From Pseudomonadota bacterium (GTDB lineage: Bacteria; Pseudomonadota; Gammaproteobacteria; Steroidobacterales; Steroidobacteraceae): a DNA stretch of 64,000 bases. Positions 19,135-27,155 of this stretch are shown in pieces; within the stretch, counting starts at the first letter, position 1; the number at the start of each line of letters is the position of its first letter. The position numbers and the translations under genes were made by a program. Below the pieces are notes generated by a model. That model saw nothing but the letters and a program-made list of their open reading frames with translations. It was not told the DNA's origin and ran no database searches. The stretch covers positions 186,001-250,000 of the forward strand of contig JAFEDS010000009.1 of the NCBI GenBank assembly GCA_018241505.1, given 5' to 3'.

Positions 19135-20490
19135 ATGTCTCAAGATGACGCGCCACCCGCAGACACATGGTCGGTGGACTTCGTTGAGCACTTGCGTTCC
19201 GTGCATTTTTCCCTGATTGCTCTGTCGGCGGGATTGCTGGTTGTGGTCGTAGGAAGTCAGGACCGCAATATGACGAAAGCGATCACGCAGGCGACCCAAA
19301 TCGCGGAGCTTGAGTCTCGTTGGGCAATTGTCCAAACTGATCTCGTGCGCCAAGTTATGGGTTATGGAGACCAACCCGTCTTTGGTGATCCTCAGCTGTA
19401 TAGTCAGGTTAAGGGCTTGGTGATCGAAGGTACAACCGCCAACGACACGAAACCTGAAAGCTATCTAGTGAACTTCACTATTCAGCCGAAGTTATTTATC
19501 AAATACGTGCCCAAGCGAATTTCACCCGAAATCATGAGCGAGAGTCCACACACGATAGCTCAGTTCAAATCGTGGTGGGAGCGATTGCGCGAAGGATTCA
19601 ATGTAAAAGTGCCGAGTCTTGCGTCTATCCCGGAGTGCGTTGCGTTCCTGTGGGATTCAAGTGCTGCACAACATCACCTACCTCACAATTTTTACCGGAT
19701 TAATTGCTCCATTGACTATGGCGATCCCTCGGACTGGAACTCCGACGAGGTATTTGATGTAGATGCAGATTCCGACAGTCTTCCGAAAGACATGATGGGG
19801 GAACTAGGTGATGACACCGAGTTCATTTCAGGACATATGCACTACAATGGCCATCCCGTTCTCGCGACTTCAGAGTTGCCTAAGAGCCATTCACCCAAGA
19901 CTGACCTATACGTTGGAGTGTACGTTCATCTTCAGAGCGTGCGGCTGAATGAGTCCGCTTTTCAGAGGATATTTCCCGATTGGCGTACGGGTCCATTTGA
20001 CTCTGCATTCAGGGAGCTCGCGGTGGCTTCGCGCGATAACGAGACTATCTCAATCACGGATGCATTACATCGCATGGTGGACTCGCAATCGAAAGGGGAG
20101 CAGACCGTGGAAGCCATGGGGTTGAAGATTCCAGCTCCAGAACTAACCCGTTGGGGAGTTATCTTGATCGTATGTGTGCAAATTTATTTTTGGCTGCATC
20201 TCCGGCAGTTCAGCCGAAGAATTAAATCACACTCGCCCGGGCTCGGTGTAGCTTGGATCGGCGTTTACGGCTCGACCCTTGCGATGGTTACGACGCTCTT
20301 ATCTGCCTGTCTGCTTCCTGCAGCTACATTGACTATCCTGCTGCGCCGTATCTTGTATGAGTTCTTCTCCATCTCGGATATTGATGCTGCATCCTGGGCC
20401 GCGATATTAATCTCTCTGGTGGGCTGTGGCTTGACACTTATCACGGCCGCGTCTCTCAGAGAACTCCACTGCAAATGTGCGTCAATCTGA
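19135..20490 (+). CDS. Unknown membrane protein, C-terminus abutting a repeat
   Basis: 451 residues with no recognised domain. One N-terminal membrane helix (about 26-42) is followed by about 290 residues of soluble domain, probably extracytoplasmic, rich in acidic and aromatic residues. Three C-terminal helices (about 345-360, 380-405, 420-440) follow. The last residues (LHCKCASI) end within 6 bases of the decayed MNT copy. The native 3' end may therefore have been replaced during rearrangement. AT content is higher than in the flanking core genes, which suits acquired DNA. Confidence 0.65.
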   Translation: MSQDDAPPADTWSVDFVEHLRSVHFSLIALSAGLLVVVVGSQDRNMTKAITQATQIAELESRWAIVQTDLVRQVMGYGDQPVFGDPQLYSQVKGLVIEGTTANDTKPESYLVNFTIQPKLFIKYVPKRISPEIMSESPHTIAQFKSWWERLREGFNVKVPSLASIPECVAFLWDSSAAQHHLPHNFYRINCSIDYGDPSDWNSDEVFDVDADSDSLPKDMMGELGDDTEFISGHMHYNGHPVLATSELPKSHSPKTDLYVGVYVHLQSVRLNESAFQRIFPDWRTGPFDSAFRELAVASRDNETISITDALHRMVDSQSKGEQTVEAMGLKIPAPELTRWGVILIVCVQIYFWLHLRQFSRRIKSHSPGLGVAWIGVYGSTLAMVTTLLSACLLPAATLTILLRRILYEFFSISDIDAASWAAILISLVGCGLTLITAASLRELHCKCASI

Positions 20491-20495
20491 GTGGC

Positions 20496-20747
20496 AGTGA
20501 TTTCGATCTGCTGGTTGATCCGCTCCCTGGCGCCACTCTCTTCGATTTGGGCGGACTTCAAGTCGCTCTTGAGGATCTGCTCGGCATCCGAGTAGATCTA
20601 CTAACCCCTGGAGATGTTCCTCAGCGTTCGCGTGAAAAAGTTCTGCCGGAAGCACTTCCTGTATGAGCGACGATGAGGCGAAAGCACGCCTCGACAACCA
20701 TCTCTCTCTCTCATGTTGGAAGCGGCCCAACTGGCGCGCCAATATGT
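20496..20747 (+). pseudogene. Decayed second copy of the MNT-HEPN pair
   Basis: About 250 bases nearly identical to 14967-15216. They cover the second half of the MNT gene (from the DxD motif on) through the ATG and first 27 codons of the HEPN gene. The MNT start half is missing. The HEPN copy is shifted out of frame by a two-base expansion in a CT run (about 20700-20711). The copy then breaks off. Confidence 0.85.
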
Positions 20748-20819
20748 GGATGATGATCCCAGATCACCCGAAGGCGGTCTTGGTCCACCGGACGAGCGAT
20801 CGGTGGGATCAGGCGTCAA

Positions 20820-21062
20820 ATACATCGATCGTTTGATTGCTTCGATGTCGGTGTCCACGGCTCCCTCCACCCAAGCCGCGTACATGCGGCGCATGGTGAA
20901 CGTGCTGTGGACGTGTTGTTTGGCAACCCACAGAATGTTCTTGCCGATCATCGGAAATGTGCGGCGCCATGGACCTGCCCCACGCCAGATCCTCGATGCG
21001 CTCCCCCGAGTCCAAAGAAAACACCTAGGCGTGATGGATCTTGCCTTCGCCTATCAACCGTC
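20820..21062 (-). pseudogene. Decayed integrase C-terminal fragment
   Basis: On the minus strand 20951-20826 translates as GKNILWVAKQHVHS and MRRMYAAWVEG, then DTDIEAIK. These match the last 45 residues of the intact integrase, including its His box and nucleophile Tyr. Upstream, in another frame and past an in-frame stop, GKIHHA and VFSLDSGE match its GQIDHPHVFFLETG segment. The stretch around the second catalytic Arg is deleted. Confidence 0.8.
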
Positions 21063-21081
21063 GTCAAAGGTTGACCAGACG

Positions 21082-21978
21082 TCAGGTTGGAGCGTCGGAA
21101 AGACGCGCGCGCAGCCGCGGAGTAGCGAAATCAATAAATGCGCGCAATTTGGCTGTGAGTCGCGTGTCCTGAAGGTAAATCAGACTCACTGGCAACGGAG
21201 CAGGCTCGAACCTCTTGAGTACGATCGCGAGCGCGCCGGTCTTAACGGCCTCAGAGATTTGGTAAGAAAGGACTCGTACAAATCCAACACCGGCAATGGC
21301 GCCGTCAATTGCGACCTCAGCCGTGTTGACGATCAGCCGTGAGTGAACTCGGACGGATTGATCTGAGCGAAACGTCCAGGATTCTGCTCCCGCAAGCCCC
21401 GAGAATGTCACGCAGTCGTGTTTGAGGAGACTCTCGGGGGACTTGGGTGCTCCATGCTTTCTCAGGTACGCGGGACTTGCGCATACTACACTGCGTATTT
21501 GTCCCACTCGTGTTGCGACGAGGCGGCTGTCTGGGACCGTGCCGATGCGCACGGCCACATCCAGGTGTTCGTCGAGCAGGTTCAGGGGTCGGTCGGCCAT
21601 TACGAGCCGAACGTCGACTTGTGGGTAGGCTGCGAGGAATTCGGCAGTGATTGGCAGGACATGCAACCGGCCGAAAACGACCGGTGCAGTGACGAAGAGC
21701 TCACCTTGTGGTGCGTTGTACTGTCCCGATGCGCCGCGATCCGCCTCGGCGACCTCTGCGAGGATTCGTTTGCAATCGGCGACGTAGGACTCGCCGACCT
21801 CCGTCAACGCCAGCCTGCGAGTCGAGCGGATGAGCAGCCTCGCTTTGAGGTGAGATTCAAGCTCGGAAACTTTACGGCTGACCGTAGGCAACGGCATCCG
21901 CAGTTGTCGGCTCGCGGCGGAGAAGCTCCCGGCAGAAGCGACGGTGACAAACACTGACATCGATTCAAAGCGATCCAT
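21082..21978 (-). CDS. LysR-family transcriptional regulator
   Basis: 298 residues. The winged-helix domain is at 1-60 (AGSFSAASRQLRMPLPTVSRKVSELE), followed by a periplasmic-binding-like effector domain with LNLLDEHLDVAVRIGTVPDS near 135. It is divergent from the AhpD-like gene with a 119-base spacer that carries two similar dyads. This is the usual layout for a LysR regulator and its target. The effector is unknown. Confidence 0.93.
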   Translation of the reverse strand: MDRFESMSVFVTVASAGSFSAASRQLRMPLPTVSRKVSELESHLKARLLIRSTRRLALTEVGESYVADCKRILAEVAEADRGASGQYNAPQGELFVTAPVVFGRLHVLPITAEFLAAYPQVDVRLVMADRPLNLLDEHLDVAVRIGTVPDSRLVATRVGQIRSVVCASPAYLRKHGAPKSPESLLKHDCVTFSGLAGAESWTFRSDQSVRVHSRLIVNTAEVAIDGAIAGVGFVRVLSYQISEAVKTGALAIVLKRFEPAPLPVSLIYLQDTRLTAKLRAFIDFATPRLRARLSDAPT

Positions 21979-21983
21979 GGTTA

Positions 21984-22039
21984 TTCCAATAAATGGAAAG
22001 GTGTATTCAAAGGATACAGGCTAGTTCCACCATATGAAA
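21984..22039. promoter_or_regulatory. Paired dyads between LysR gene and its divergent target
   Basis: TTCCAATAAATGGAA (21984-21998) is a perfect 5-bp inverted repeat. TTCCACCATATGAAA (22025-22039) is an imperfect copy 41 bases away. Both fit the LysR T-N11-A form, and the spacing is compatible with dimer sites on one face of DNA. Assignment to this regulator is inferred. Confidence 0.5.
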
Positions 22040-22097
22040 GCGGGTAACTTGTTCTCCAGCCGCTAGCAACATCGTCTACGAAACCAGGAGAATATCT

Positions 22098-22649
22098 ATG
22101 TCACGCATTCCGACCGCTGCAACGATCGAGGCAGCTCCAGTTAACTCCCGTTCGCTCCTCGAAGTGGTGAAGAAGCAGCTCGGCCTGGTACCGAATATCT
22201 TTCGCATGGTCGCCAGCAGCCCGGCAGCGCTCGAGGGCTATGTGAGCCTGCTCGGCGCTCTGGGCAAGGGTGAACTGCCGGCTGCTACACACGAGCGCAT
22301 TGCGCTCGCAGTCGCCGAACTGAACGGTTGTGACTATTGCCTTTCGGCCCACACCTATCTGGGCAAGAACGTGGCAAAGCTCGCCGATAGTGAGATGACC
22401 GCAAACCGTAGTGGTGCCTCCAACGACGTGGAGGCCGATGCGGCTGTCCGCTTCGCGAGCAAGGTTCTGCGTCAGCGCGGTCATGTTAGCGACGATGATG
22501 TTCGAGCGGTGCGGGCCGCGGGCTATACCGATGCCCAGGTTGTTGAGATCGTCCAGCATGTCGCACTCAACACCTGGACCAACTACGTCAACAACGTCGC
22601 TGAGACCGCGATCGATTTTCCGGTCGTCACGGCGCGAAAGGTAGCCTAG
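22098..22649 (+). CDS. AhpD-like carboxymuconolactone decarboxylase family peroxidase-related protein
   Basis: 183 residues. The AhpD-type redox motif CxxCxxAH is present near residue 78 (CDYCLSAH), with the family's preceding HERIALAVAELNG helix. Such proteins act as thiol peroxidases or related redox enzymes. AGGAG lies upstream of the ATG. It heads a run of four small genes divergent from the LysR regulator and is followed directly by the DUF1348 gene. A decayed paralogue lies at 24068. Confidence 0.88.
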   Translation: MSRIPTAATIEAAPVNSRSLLEVVKKQLGLVPNIFRMVASSPAALEGYVSLLGALGKGELPAATHERIALAVAELNGCDYCLSAHTYLGKNVAKLADSEMTANRSGASNDVEADAAVRFASKVLRQRGHVSDDDVRAVRAAGYTDAQVVEIVQHVALNTWTNYVNNVAETAIDFPVVTARKVA

Positions 22650-23114
22650 ATGAGCCGGCCCCCCTTGCCACCGTTTACACTCGAGACTGCTGTGACGAAA
22701 GTGCGTGCGGCTGAAGACGCCTGGAACAGTCGAGATCCGACGAGAGTGGCGTTGGCGTACACCACGGACAGCCGGTGGCGCAATCGCACGGAGTTCCTCG
22801 AGGGCCGCGAAGCCATCGAGGCATTCTTGAGGTCTAAATGGGAGCGCGAGCTCGACTACCGCCTGATCAAGGAGGTCTGGGGCTTTCGCGAGAATCGTAT
22901 CGCTGTGCGCTTCGCATACGAATGGCACGACACACACCGCAGTTGGTTTCGCAGTTATGGGAACGAGAACTGGGAGTTCGACGAGACTGGATTGATGCGA
23001 CGGCGCATTGCAAGCGTCAACGATGCGTCAATAGCGGAGTCTGAGCGAAAATTCCACTGGCCGCTCGGACCCCGCCCGCCAGACCACCCGTCACTCAGTG
23101 CCTTAGGGTTCTAG
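22650..23114 (+). CDS. DUF1348 / NTF2-like protein
   Basis: 154 residues of SnoaL/NTF2-like fold with the DUF1348 pattern: [61 protein letters not shown]. It starts immediately after the AhpD-like stop. Function is unknown; it is often found beside redox enzymes under LysR control. Confidence 0.88.
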   Translation: MSRPPLPPFTLETAVTKVRAAEDAWNSRDPTRVALAYTTDSRWRNRTEFLEGREAIEAFLRSKWERELDYRLIKEVWGFRENRIAVRFAYEWHDTHRSWFRSYGNENWEFDETGLMRRRIASVNDASIAESERKFHWPLGPRPPDHPSLSALGF

Positions 23115-23235
23115 CTTACCGGCGCCGCTCGGTGTTGGCGTTCTCGGCGGCGATAGATGGATGAATGGCGCCGGCGTCCGGGTAACCAGTCCGTCAGCGC
23201 CCATATCCGTTCCGAACGACGGAGGATCGTGTTAG

Positions 23236-23541
23236 ATGATCACCTGCCATATTCGATATGTCCTTGATCCAGCCAAGCTCAAAGAGTTCGAGCACTTCGC
23301 CAAGCTGTGGATCCCCCTCACCCGGAAACTTGGCGGCCAGCACCACGGGTACCTGCTTCCTGCAGAAGGCGCCAGTAACATTGCGCTTTGCTCCTTCTCG
23401 TTTCCGTCGCTCGCAACGTATGAGGAGTTCAGGGCAAAGTGTTTCACTGATCCAGAATGCAAGGAGGCATTCGCGTACGCTGAGGAAACGCGCTGTTTTC
23501 TCAACTATGAGCGGACGTTCTTTCGCCCGCTGTTTGAGTGA
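23236..23541 (+). CDS. NIPSNAP family protein
   Basis: 101 residues of ferredoxin-like dimeric alpha/beta barrel type. It begins ITCHIRYVLDPAKLKEFEHFAKLW, then GGQHHGYLLPAEG, and ends with FLNYERTFFRPL, as in NIPSNAP proteins. A GGAGG lies upstream of the ATG. Function is not established. It is the third gene of the LysR-divergent set. Confidence 0.85.
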   Translation: MITCHIRYVLDPAKLKEFEHFAKLWIPLTRKLGGQHHGYLLPAEGASNIALCSFSFPSLATYEEFRAKCFTDPECKEAFAYAEETRCFLNYERTFFRPLFE

Positions 23542-23611
23542 ATGACGGACTGATCGAGGGGGCTGACGCTGCCCACTACCCCGTTGGCAAAAATGTAATC
23601 AGGAATGGCGT

Positions 23612-24010
23612 ATGGCGATCCAAACACTGGAATTGATGTCGGGCGAATATGCGATCTGCAGGTTGCCGCCGCACGAGCCTGTTCCGGCGTGGCTGGCAAC
23701 CTCTGCGTTTCACTGTGTGACGCGCACGTCGGACGAGCTTTCAGTACTGTGTCTCGCCGCGGAAGTGCCTGCCTTTGTGCAGCACGCCGGAGGATGGCGG
23801 TTGTTAAAGCTGCAAGGTCCCTTCGCTTTCACGGAGGTCGGTATTTTGGCTGGAGTGCTGGAGCCGCTCGCTGCTGCGAAGGTAGGCATCCTGGCAGTCA
23901 GCACTTTCGATACGGACTACATCTTGGTTCAGAGCGAAGTCCTGGCGCTTGCGCGGGACGCGCTCCTGGCGGCAGGGTATGCATTTACAGCACAAGAGGC
24001 GGGCACGTAG
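23612..24010 (+). CDS. ACT domain-containing protein
   Basis: 132 residues resembling stand-alone tandem ACT proteins. YAICRLPPHEPVPAWL opens the first part, and the second has FAFTEVGILAGVLEPLAAAKVGILAVSTFDTDYILV split over two strands. ACT domains bind small ligands, often amino acids. Its partner is unknown. It ends the LysR-divergent cluster before a decayed stretch. Confidence 0.85.
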   Translation: MAIQTLELMSGEYAICRLPPHEPVPAWLATSAFHCVTRTSDELSVLCLAAEVPAFVQHAGGWRLLKLQGPFAFTEVGILAGVLEPLAAAKVGILAVSTFDTDYILVQSEVLALARDALLAAGYAFTAQEAGT

Positions 24011-24067
24011 CGTCACCGGCGGCTTTCCGAGCACCGCATGCATGCGGATGCCGTTCTAGCATCTAGT

Positions 24068-24208
24068 TGCGCCCCTTGCAGCCTCGCTGCTCTTTCATAC
24101 TTGGCAAAGAACCTTGCCAAGTTGGATGACGTGGAAATCACGGCCTACCGCAACGGCGCATCGAATGATTTGAAAGCAGGCGCGCTTCGCGGGCCGCCGC
24201 GTCGTTGA
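24068..24208 (+). pseudogene. Fragment of an AhpD-like gene
   Basis: The plus strand encodes CAPCSLAALSYLAKNLAKL, then DDVEITAYRNGASND. This aligns with the intact AhpD-like protein from its CxxC motif through YLGKNVAKLADSEMTANRSGASND. Both ends are lost and the frame then stops at 24206-24208. Confidence 0.75.
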
Positions 24209-24385
24209 ATGCCATCGAAGATCGCAAGCGTCTGGTGGCGAAACGAACGGCGAACCAGGCCACGGTACAGGGCTCCGCGGCCACCAATGCCTGGGCGCTC
24301 GACAGGAGAGAGCTGCTTTGGCTTCGAGCTGAACGTAAAGAGAGAACCGGTCATGGCCGGTCCTCCTGGAGACAAATTTTGTTGG
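24190..24385 (-). pseudogene. Frameshifted antibiotic-biosynthesis-monooxygenase-like relic
   Basis: Three minus-strand frames must be joined to read an ABM/quinol-monooxygenase-like protein: RFSLYVQLEAKA in one, ALVAAEPCTVAWFAVRF in the second, HQTLAIFDGI in the third. The EPxTxxWFAVRF and IFDxF blocks are characteristic of that family. It abuts the AhpD-like fragment tail to tail. Assignment is from motif memory. Confidence 0.5.
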
Positions 24386-24621
24386 TGCATGCGCCGCGGT
24401 CGAGTACCGTGGGCCGCCCTTGATTGCGAAAGTCGACCGCCATATCGACGAGGTTATTGCTCTTTGGAACGACGGGCCGTGATAGAAGGTGCACTGCAAG
24501 CCGGGAACAAAGAATTGAGGGGCGTTGCAATAGAGGAATCGATCGAGCGGTCAGTATTCATGGTCGGACGTCTCACGCGAGCCGACTCGATCGAACCTTC
24601 CATATCCTTCGGAGTTTTACC
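24209..24621. other. Non-coding or decayed stretch before bufferin gene
   Basis: Besides the monooxygenase relic (to about 24385) I see no gene. Long plus-strand open frames here have no family features and overlap relics. Promoter elements for the small gene at 24622 should lie in the last 100 bases, but I cannot place them confidently. Confidence 0.4.
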
Positions 24622-24888
24622 ATGATCGTTTCGAAGAATCAGACCCGTCCCACATCAGGCGCGGCACTCGCCGCGGCCGCCGCGCTGCTCTTCAGCATGG
24701 CGCCGCTCACTTCGGTGTTTGCCGATGAGGCAAAGGTCGAGTGCACGGGTGTCAATGCCTGCAAGGGACAGTCCGCCTGCAAGTCGGCACACAATGCCTG
24801 CAAAGGCCAGAATTCCTGCAAAGGGCAGGGCTTTCTGGAACTGACGCAGAAGGATTGTGACGCTGCGAAAGCAAAGCAGAAGGGCTGA
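24622..24888 (+). CDS. BufA2-type bufferin metallophore precursor
   Basis: 88 residues. A long Sec signal peptide (about 1-35, ending FADEA) is followed by a mature part with repeated Cys-containing units: CTGVNACKGQ, CKSAHNACKGQ, NSCKGQG, then a final Cys. This is the pattern of BufA2-type bufferins. These are small periplasmic copper-binding peptides whose cysteines are modified by an MNIO enzyme (DUF692, BufB). No bufB or bufC homologue is in the window, so this copy is orphan. A strong hairpin follows the gene. Confidence 0.8.
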   Translation: MIVSKNQTRPTSGAALAAAAALLFSMAPLTSVFADEAKVECTGVNACKGQSACKSAHNACKGQNSCKGQGFLELTQKDCDAAKAKQKG

Positions 24889-24897
24889 GGACCTAGG

Positions 24898-24937
24898 GGG
24901 AGTAGTGCGGCGTACCCCTCCGCGTTACTCCCTTTCT
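24898..24937 (+). terminator. Hairpin terminator after bufferin gene
   Basis: A 13-bp stem (24898-24910 with 24920-24932, two G-U pairs) with a 9-base loop, followed by TTTCT. It starts 9 bases after the bufA2 stop. Confidence 0.7.
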
Positions 24938-25272
24938 GCCGGCCAGAGACCGCAACTGTGAGCCGCCAACCGAGCCGGGAATTCAGCGATAAAGATGCGG
25001 CGCAAAGGGATCATCGGTATCCGCGTGGATCGCGCGCATCCGTTGCCACCTTCTTTGCACTGAGCTGCCAAATGGCCTTCACCGTGCGCGCTGGAAAGCG
25101 GGTATGGACCGGTGTGCGACCTGGCACGGGAGGTCGTTTTCCTCGATTCGGTCACTGCTGGATGCAGTGGCCGGTGGTGTTCGCCATCGCAGCGTCTATT
25201 GTATTGGCGGTTGCCTTACATGCGGCGCTCGAAAGGCCGCTCCAAGCGACCTCAAACTCGAGCTGTTGAGGC
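24938..25272. other. Region without a supported gene
   Basis: 335 bases. Two competing plus-strand frames (24958-25269 and the frame entering from 25104) and one minus-strand frame are open, and none has recognisable features. The 25104 frame continues to 25553 with a helical RRALEEHQQYLAAASGLINY segment. That might be the original N-terminus of the ferritin-like gene in another frame. Confidence 0.4.
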
Positions 25273-26085
25273 GTGCCCTCGAGGAGCACCAGCAATATTT
25301 GGCCGCTGCGTCGGGTCTCATCAACTATGTATCCGCCGAAACTGGGGGAGCGCAATCCCGGAACCCACTACTCGACGCGCAGCAAGGAATCCCGCCCGGC
25401 ACGGTTCCTCGCGGCTTGCTTCCCTCAGGCGTGGGTTGGTTTCTGCAGGCCGCCTTCAGCCTCTCTCAACCTCGATCCGCAGTGTGCTCGCGGTCTATCA
25501 GAATTGTTGCAGGTGTTGAGCTGTGGCGAGGAGTCCGCCACAGTGACGTTTGAGAGCCTCGCGCATTCCTGCCACGAGCCGTGGATGCGCTCTGCCTTGA
25601 TGCGGATTGCCGCCGACGAGCGGCGGCACCATGTTCTTTTGTCGAACATCGGTGCTGCACTACCGACCCCGAGGATCGACCCCAAATTTGCCGCAAGAAT
25701 GCGCAGGTTCTTCATGCGGCTTGCACATCGAGATGTATTGGTTCATTTCGTGAAGATCGCGACGCTCGATTCCGCCGCGTGCCAGGTTTTGTCCCTCTTG
25801 CGCGCGGGCACGGGACCGCTGACACGCGACGGCGCAGTGGGCTCGATCCTGCGGTTGATACATATAGACGAAGCACGCCATGTGCGCCTCGCCCGCGAGT
25901 GCGCCGGATCTGTTGCGCGCAGCAGAAAAGGCACTGAGATCGCCGCCGAAGTCACTGACGAGCTGGCGCAGTTGATCCAAATGCGAGCCGACTCACTCGA
26001 AGCGCTGCACATCGATCCCGACCGTCTCGACGCTCGGTTGCGGACAGTGCCGGCGAGTTTCGGAGCGCGCCGATGTCGGGCATGA
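25273..26085 (+). CDS. Ferritin-like putative di-iron protein
   Basis: 270 residues. The helical core carries a full set of carboxylate/His ligand motifs: Glu in VTFESLAHSCHEP, ExxH in ADERRHHVLL near 118, and a second ExxH in IDEARHVRLA near 200. This suggests a di-iron oxidase or oxygenase-type site rather than iron storage. The first 65 residues look unnatural, and a different frame there encodes a better helix, so the start is unsure or frameshifted. It overlaps the ketoacyl synthase gene by 13 bases. Confidence 0.65.
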   Translation: MPSRSTSNIWPLRRVSSTMYPPKLGERNPGTHYSTRSKESRPARFLAACFPQAWVGFCRPPSASLNLDPQCARGLSELLQVLSCGEESATVTFESLAHSCHEPWMRSALMRIAADERRHHVLLSNIGAALPTPRIDPKFAARMRRFFMRLAHRDVLVHFVKIATLDSAACQVLSLLRAGTGPLTRDGAVGSILRLIHIDEARHVRLARECAGSVARSRKGTEIAAEVTDELAQLIQMRADSLEALHIDPDRLDARLRTVPASFGARRCRA

Positions 26086-27155
26086 GCCATACACAACATT
26101 GGTTCGACCGTCGGACCGCGAGCGTGTTGGGAACTGGAGCTGCCTTGCCAGGCGAACCCGTTGCGACCGAAGAGATTCTCTCGCGCCTGAATCAGCGTTT
26201 TGGAGTGGACGTTCGGCGGCAGGGTCGCTCCATCGCAACGCGATTGGGAGTCAATACCCGCTACATCAGCAGAGACCTCGTCGCGCGGCACGAGGCACCC
26301 CGACCGGGAGACTCGAACGCAGAGCTGGCCGCGCGCGCAGCTCGCGCGGCAATTGAAGATGCCGGACTTCAGACGCGCGAGATCACGTATCTCATTGCTC
26401 ATACAGCGACCCCAGGCACCCTCGTGCCTCCAAATGCTGCACGAGTAGCGGATCTATTGGATTACCAAGGGCCGTTTGTCGAGCTGCGGCAGGCTTGCAC
26501 CGGATTTGCGAATGCACTCGTGTTTGCCCTGGGTTTGCTGAGTTCTCCCAGTTGCGGGCCAGTGGTTATAGTGGGCTCTGAGACCGGTTCGACGTACTTT
26601 GACCCGGTGCGCGCGGGGGAAGACAGCGGACAATTGGTCAACGCCCTGCAGATGGGTGATGGGGCTGGAGCCTGCGTGCTCGGATCCCCTGATAAGGGTC
26701 GAGCTCCTCATCTCAGCGGCACCTTCTTTGGATATGCCGGTGCGCAACTGGCTCCTGGATTTATGCTCAGCGGGGGCGGTTCCAATCATGTGCCTCTCCC
26801 TGGCAACTCGTTCGAGTTCCAACATGATTATTCCACCATTCGCGCCCGTGGAGGACAGTTGTTCGCGGCCGGCTTGTCGACAGTCCGACAGGCCGGTGCC
26901 GACCTGAATGAAGTCGACTACTTCATTCCGCACCAGGCAAACGGGCGCATGGCGGAGCTGCTGTCGTCCGAGCTTGGTCTCGAGGCGCATCGCATCTTCG
27001 GAAACGCTGCCCGGCTCGGAAATACCGGCTCGGCCGCCATCTGGCTGGCATTTCACGAGTTACGCGCACGCCTGAGTTCGGGCGCGCGAGTATGCGTACT
27101 GGGAGCGGAAGCAACGAAATACATGTTCGGCGGGTTCCTGTACGTTCATGTTTGA
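26073..27155 (+). CDS. 3-oxoacyl-ACP synthase III family protein
   Basis: 360-residue thiolase-fold enzyme of the FabH type. The catalytic triad is visible: Cys in RQACTGFANAL near 146, His in IPHQANGRM near 285, Asn in GNTGSAA near 318. FabH-like enzymes join an acyl starter to malonyl-ACP or make ester/beta-lactone products. Clustering with a di-iron protein and an ABC exporter suggests secondary metabolism rather than housekeeping fatty-acid synthesis. Overlaps both neighbours. Confidence 0.9.
   Translation: MSGMSHTQHWFDRRTASVLGTGAALPGEPVATEEILSRLNQRFGVDVRRQGRSIATRLGVNTRYISRDLVARHEAPRPGDSNAELAARAARAAIEDAGLQTREITYLIAHTATPGTLVPPNAARVADLLDYQGPFVELRQACTGFANALVFALGLLSSPSCGPVVIVGSETGSTYFDPVRAGEDSGQLVNALQMGDGAGACVLGSPDKGRAPHLSGTFFGYAGAQLAPGFMLSGGGSNHVPLPGNSFEFQHDYSTIRARGGQLFAAGLSTVRQAGADLNEVDYFIPHQANGRMAELLSSELGLEAHRIFGNAARLGNTGSAAIWLAFHELRARLSSGARVCVLGAEATKYMFGGFLYVHV

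Noticed and set aside
20713-21342. 209-residue plus-strand frame through the decayed region
   Set aside because: It starts with the HEPN copy (MLEAAQLARQYV) and then reads the complement of the integrase relic and the LysR gene; an accident of decay.
24209-24625. Plus-strand frame of 138 residues before the bufferin gene
   Set aside because: Low-quality composition, no motifs, and it lies over a decayed minus-strand monooxygenase relic.
24958-25269. 103-residue frame with one hydrophobic segment
   Set aside because: No ribosome-binding site, competing open frames, and no family resemblance; noted only as a gene-free stretch.
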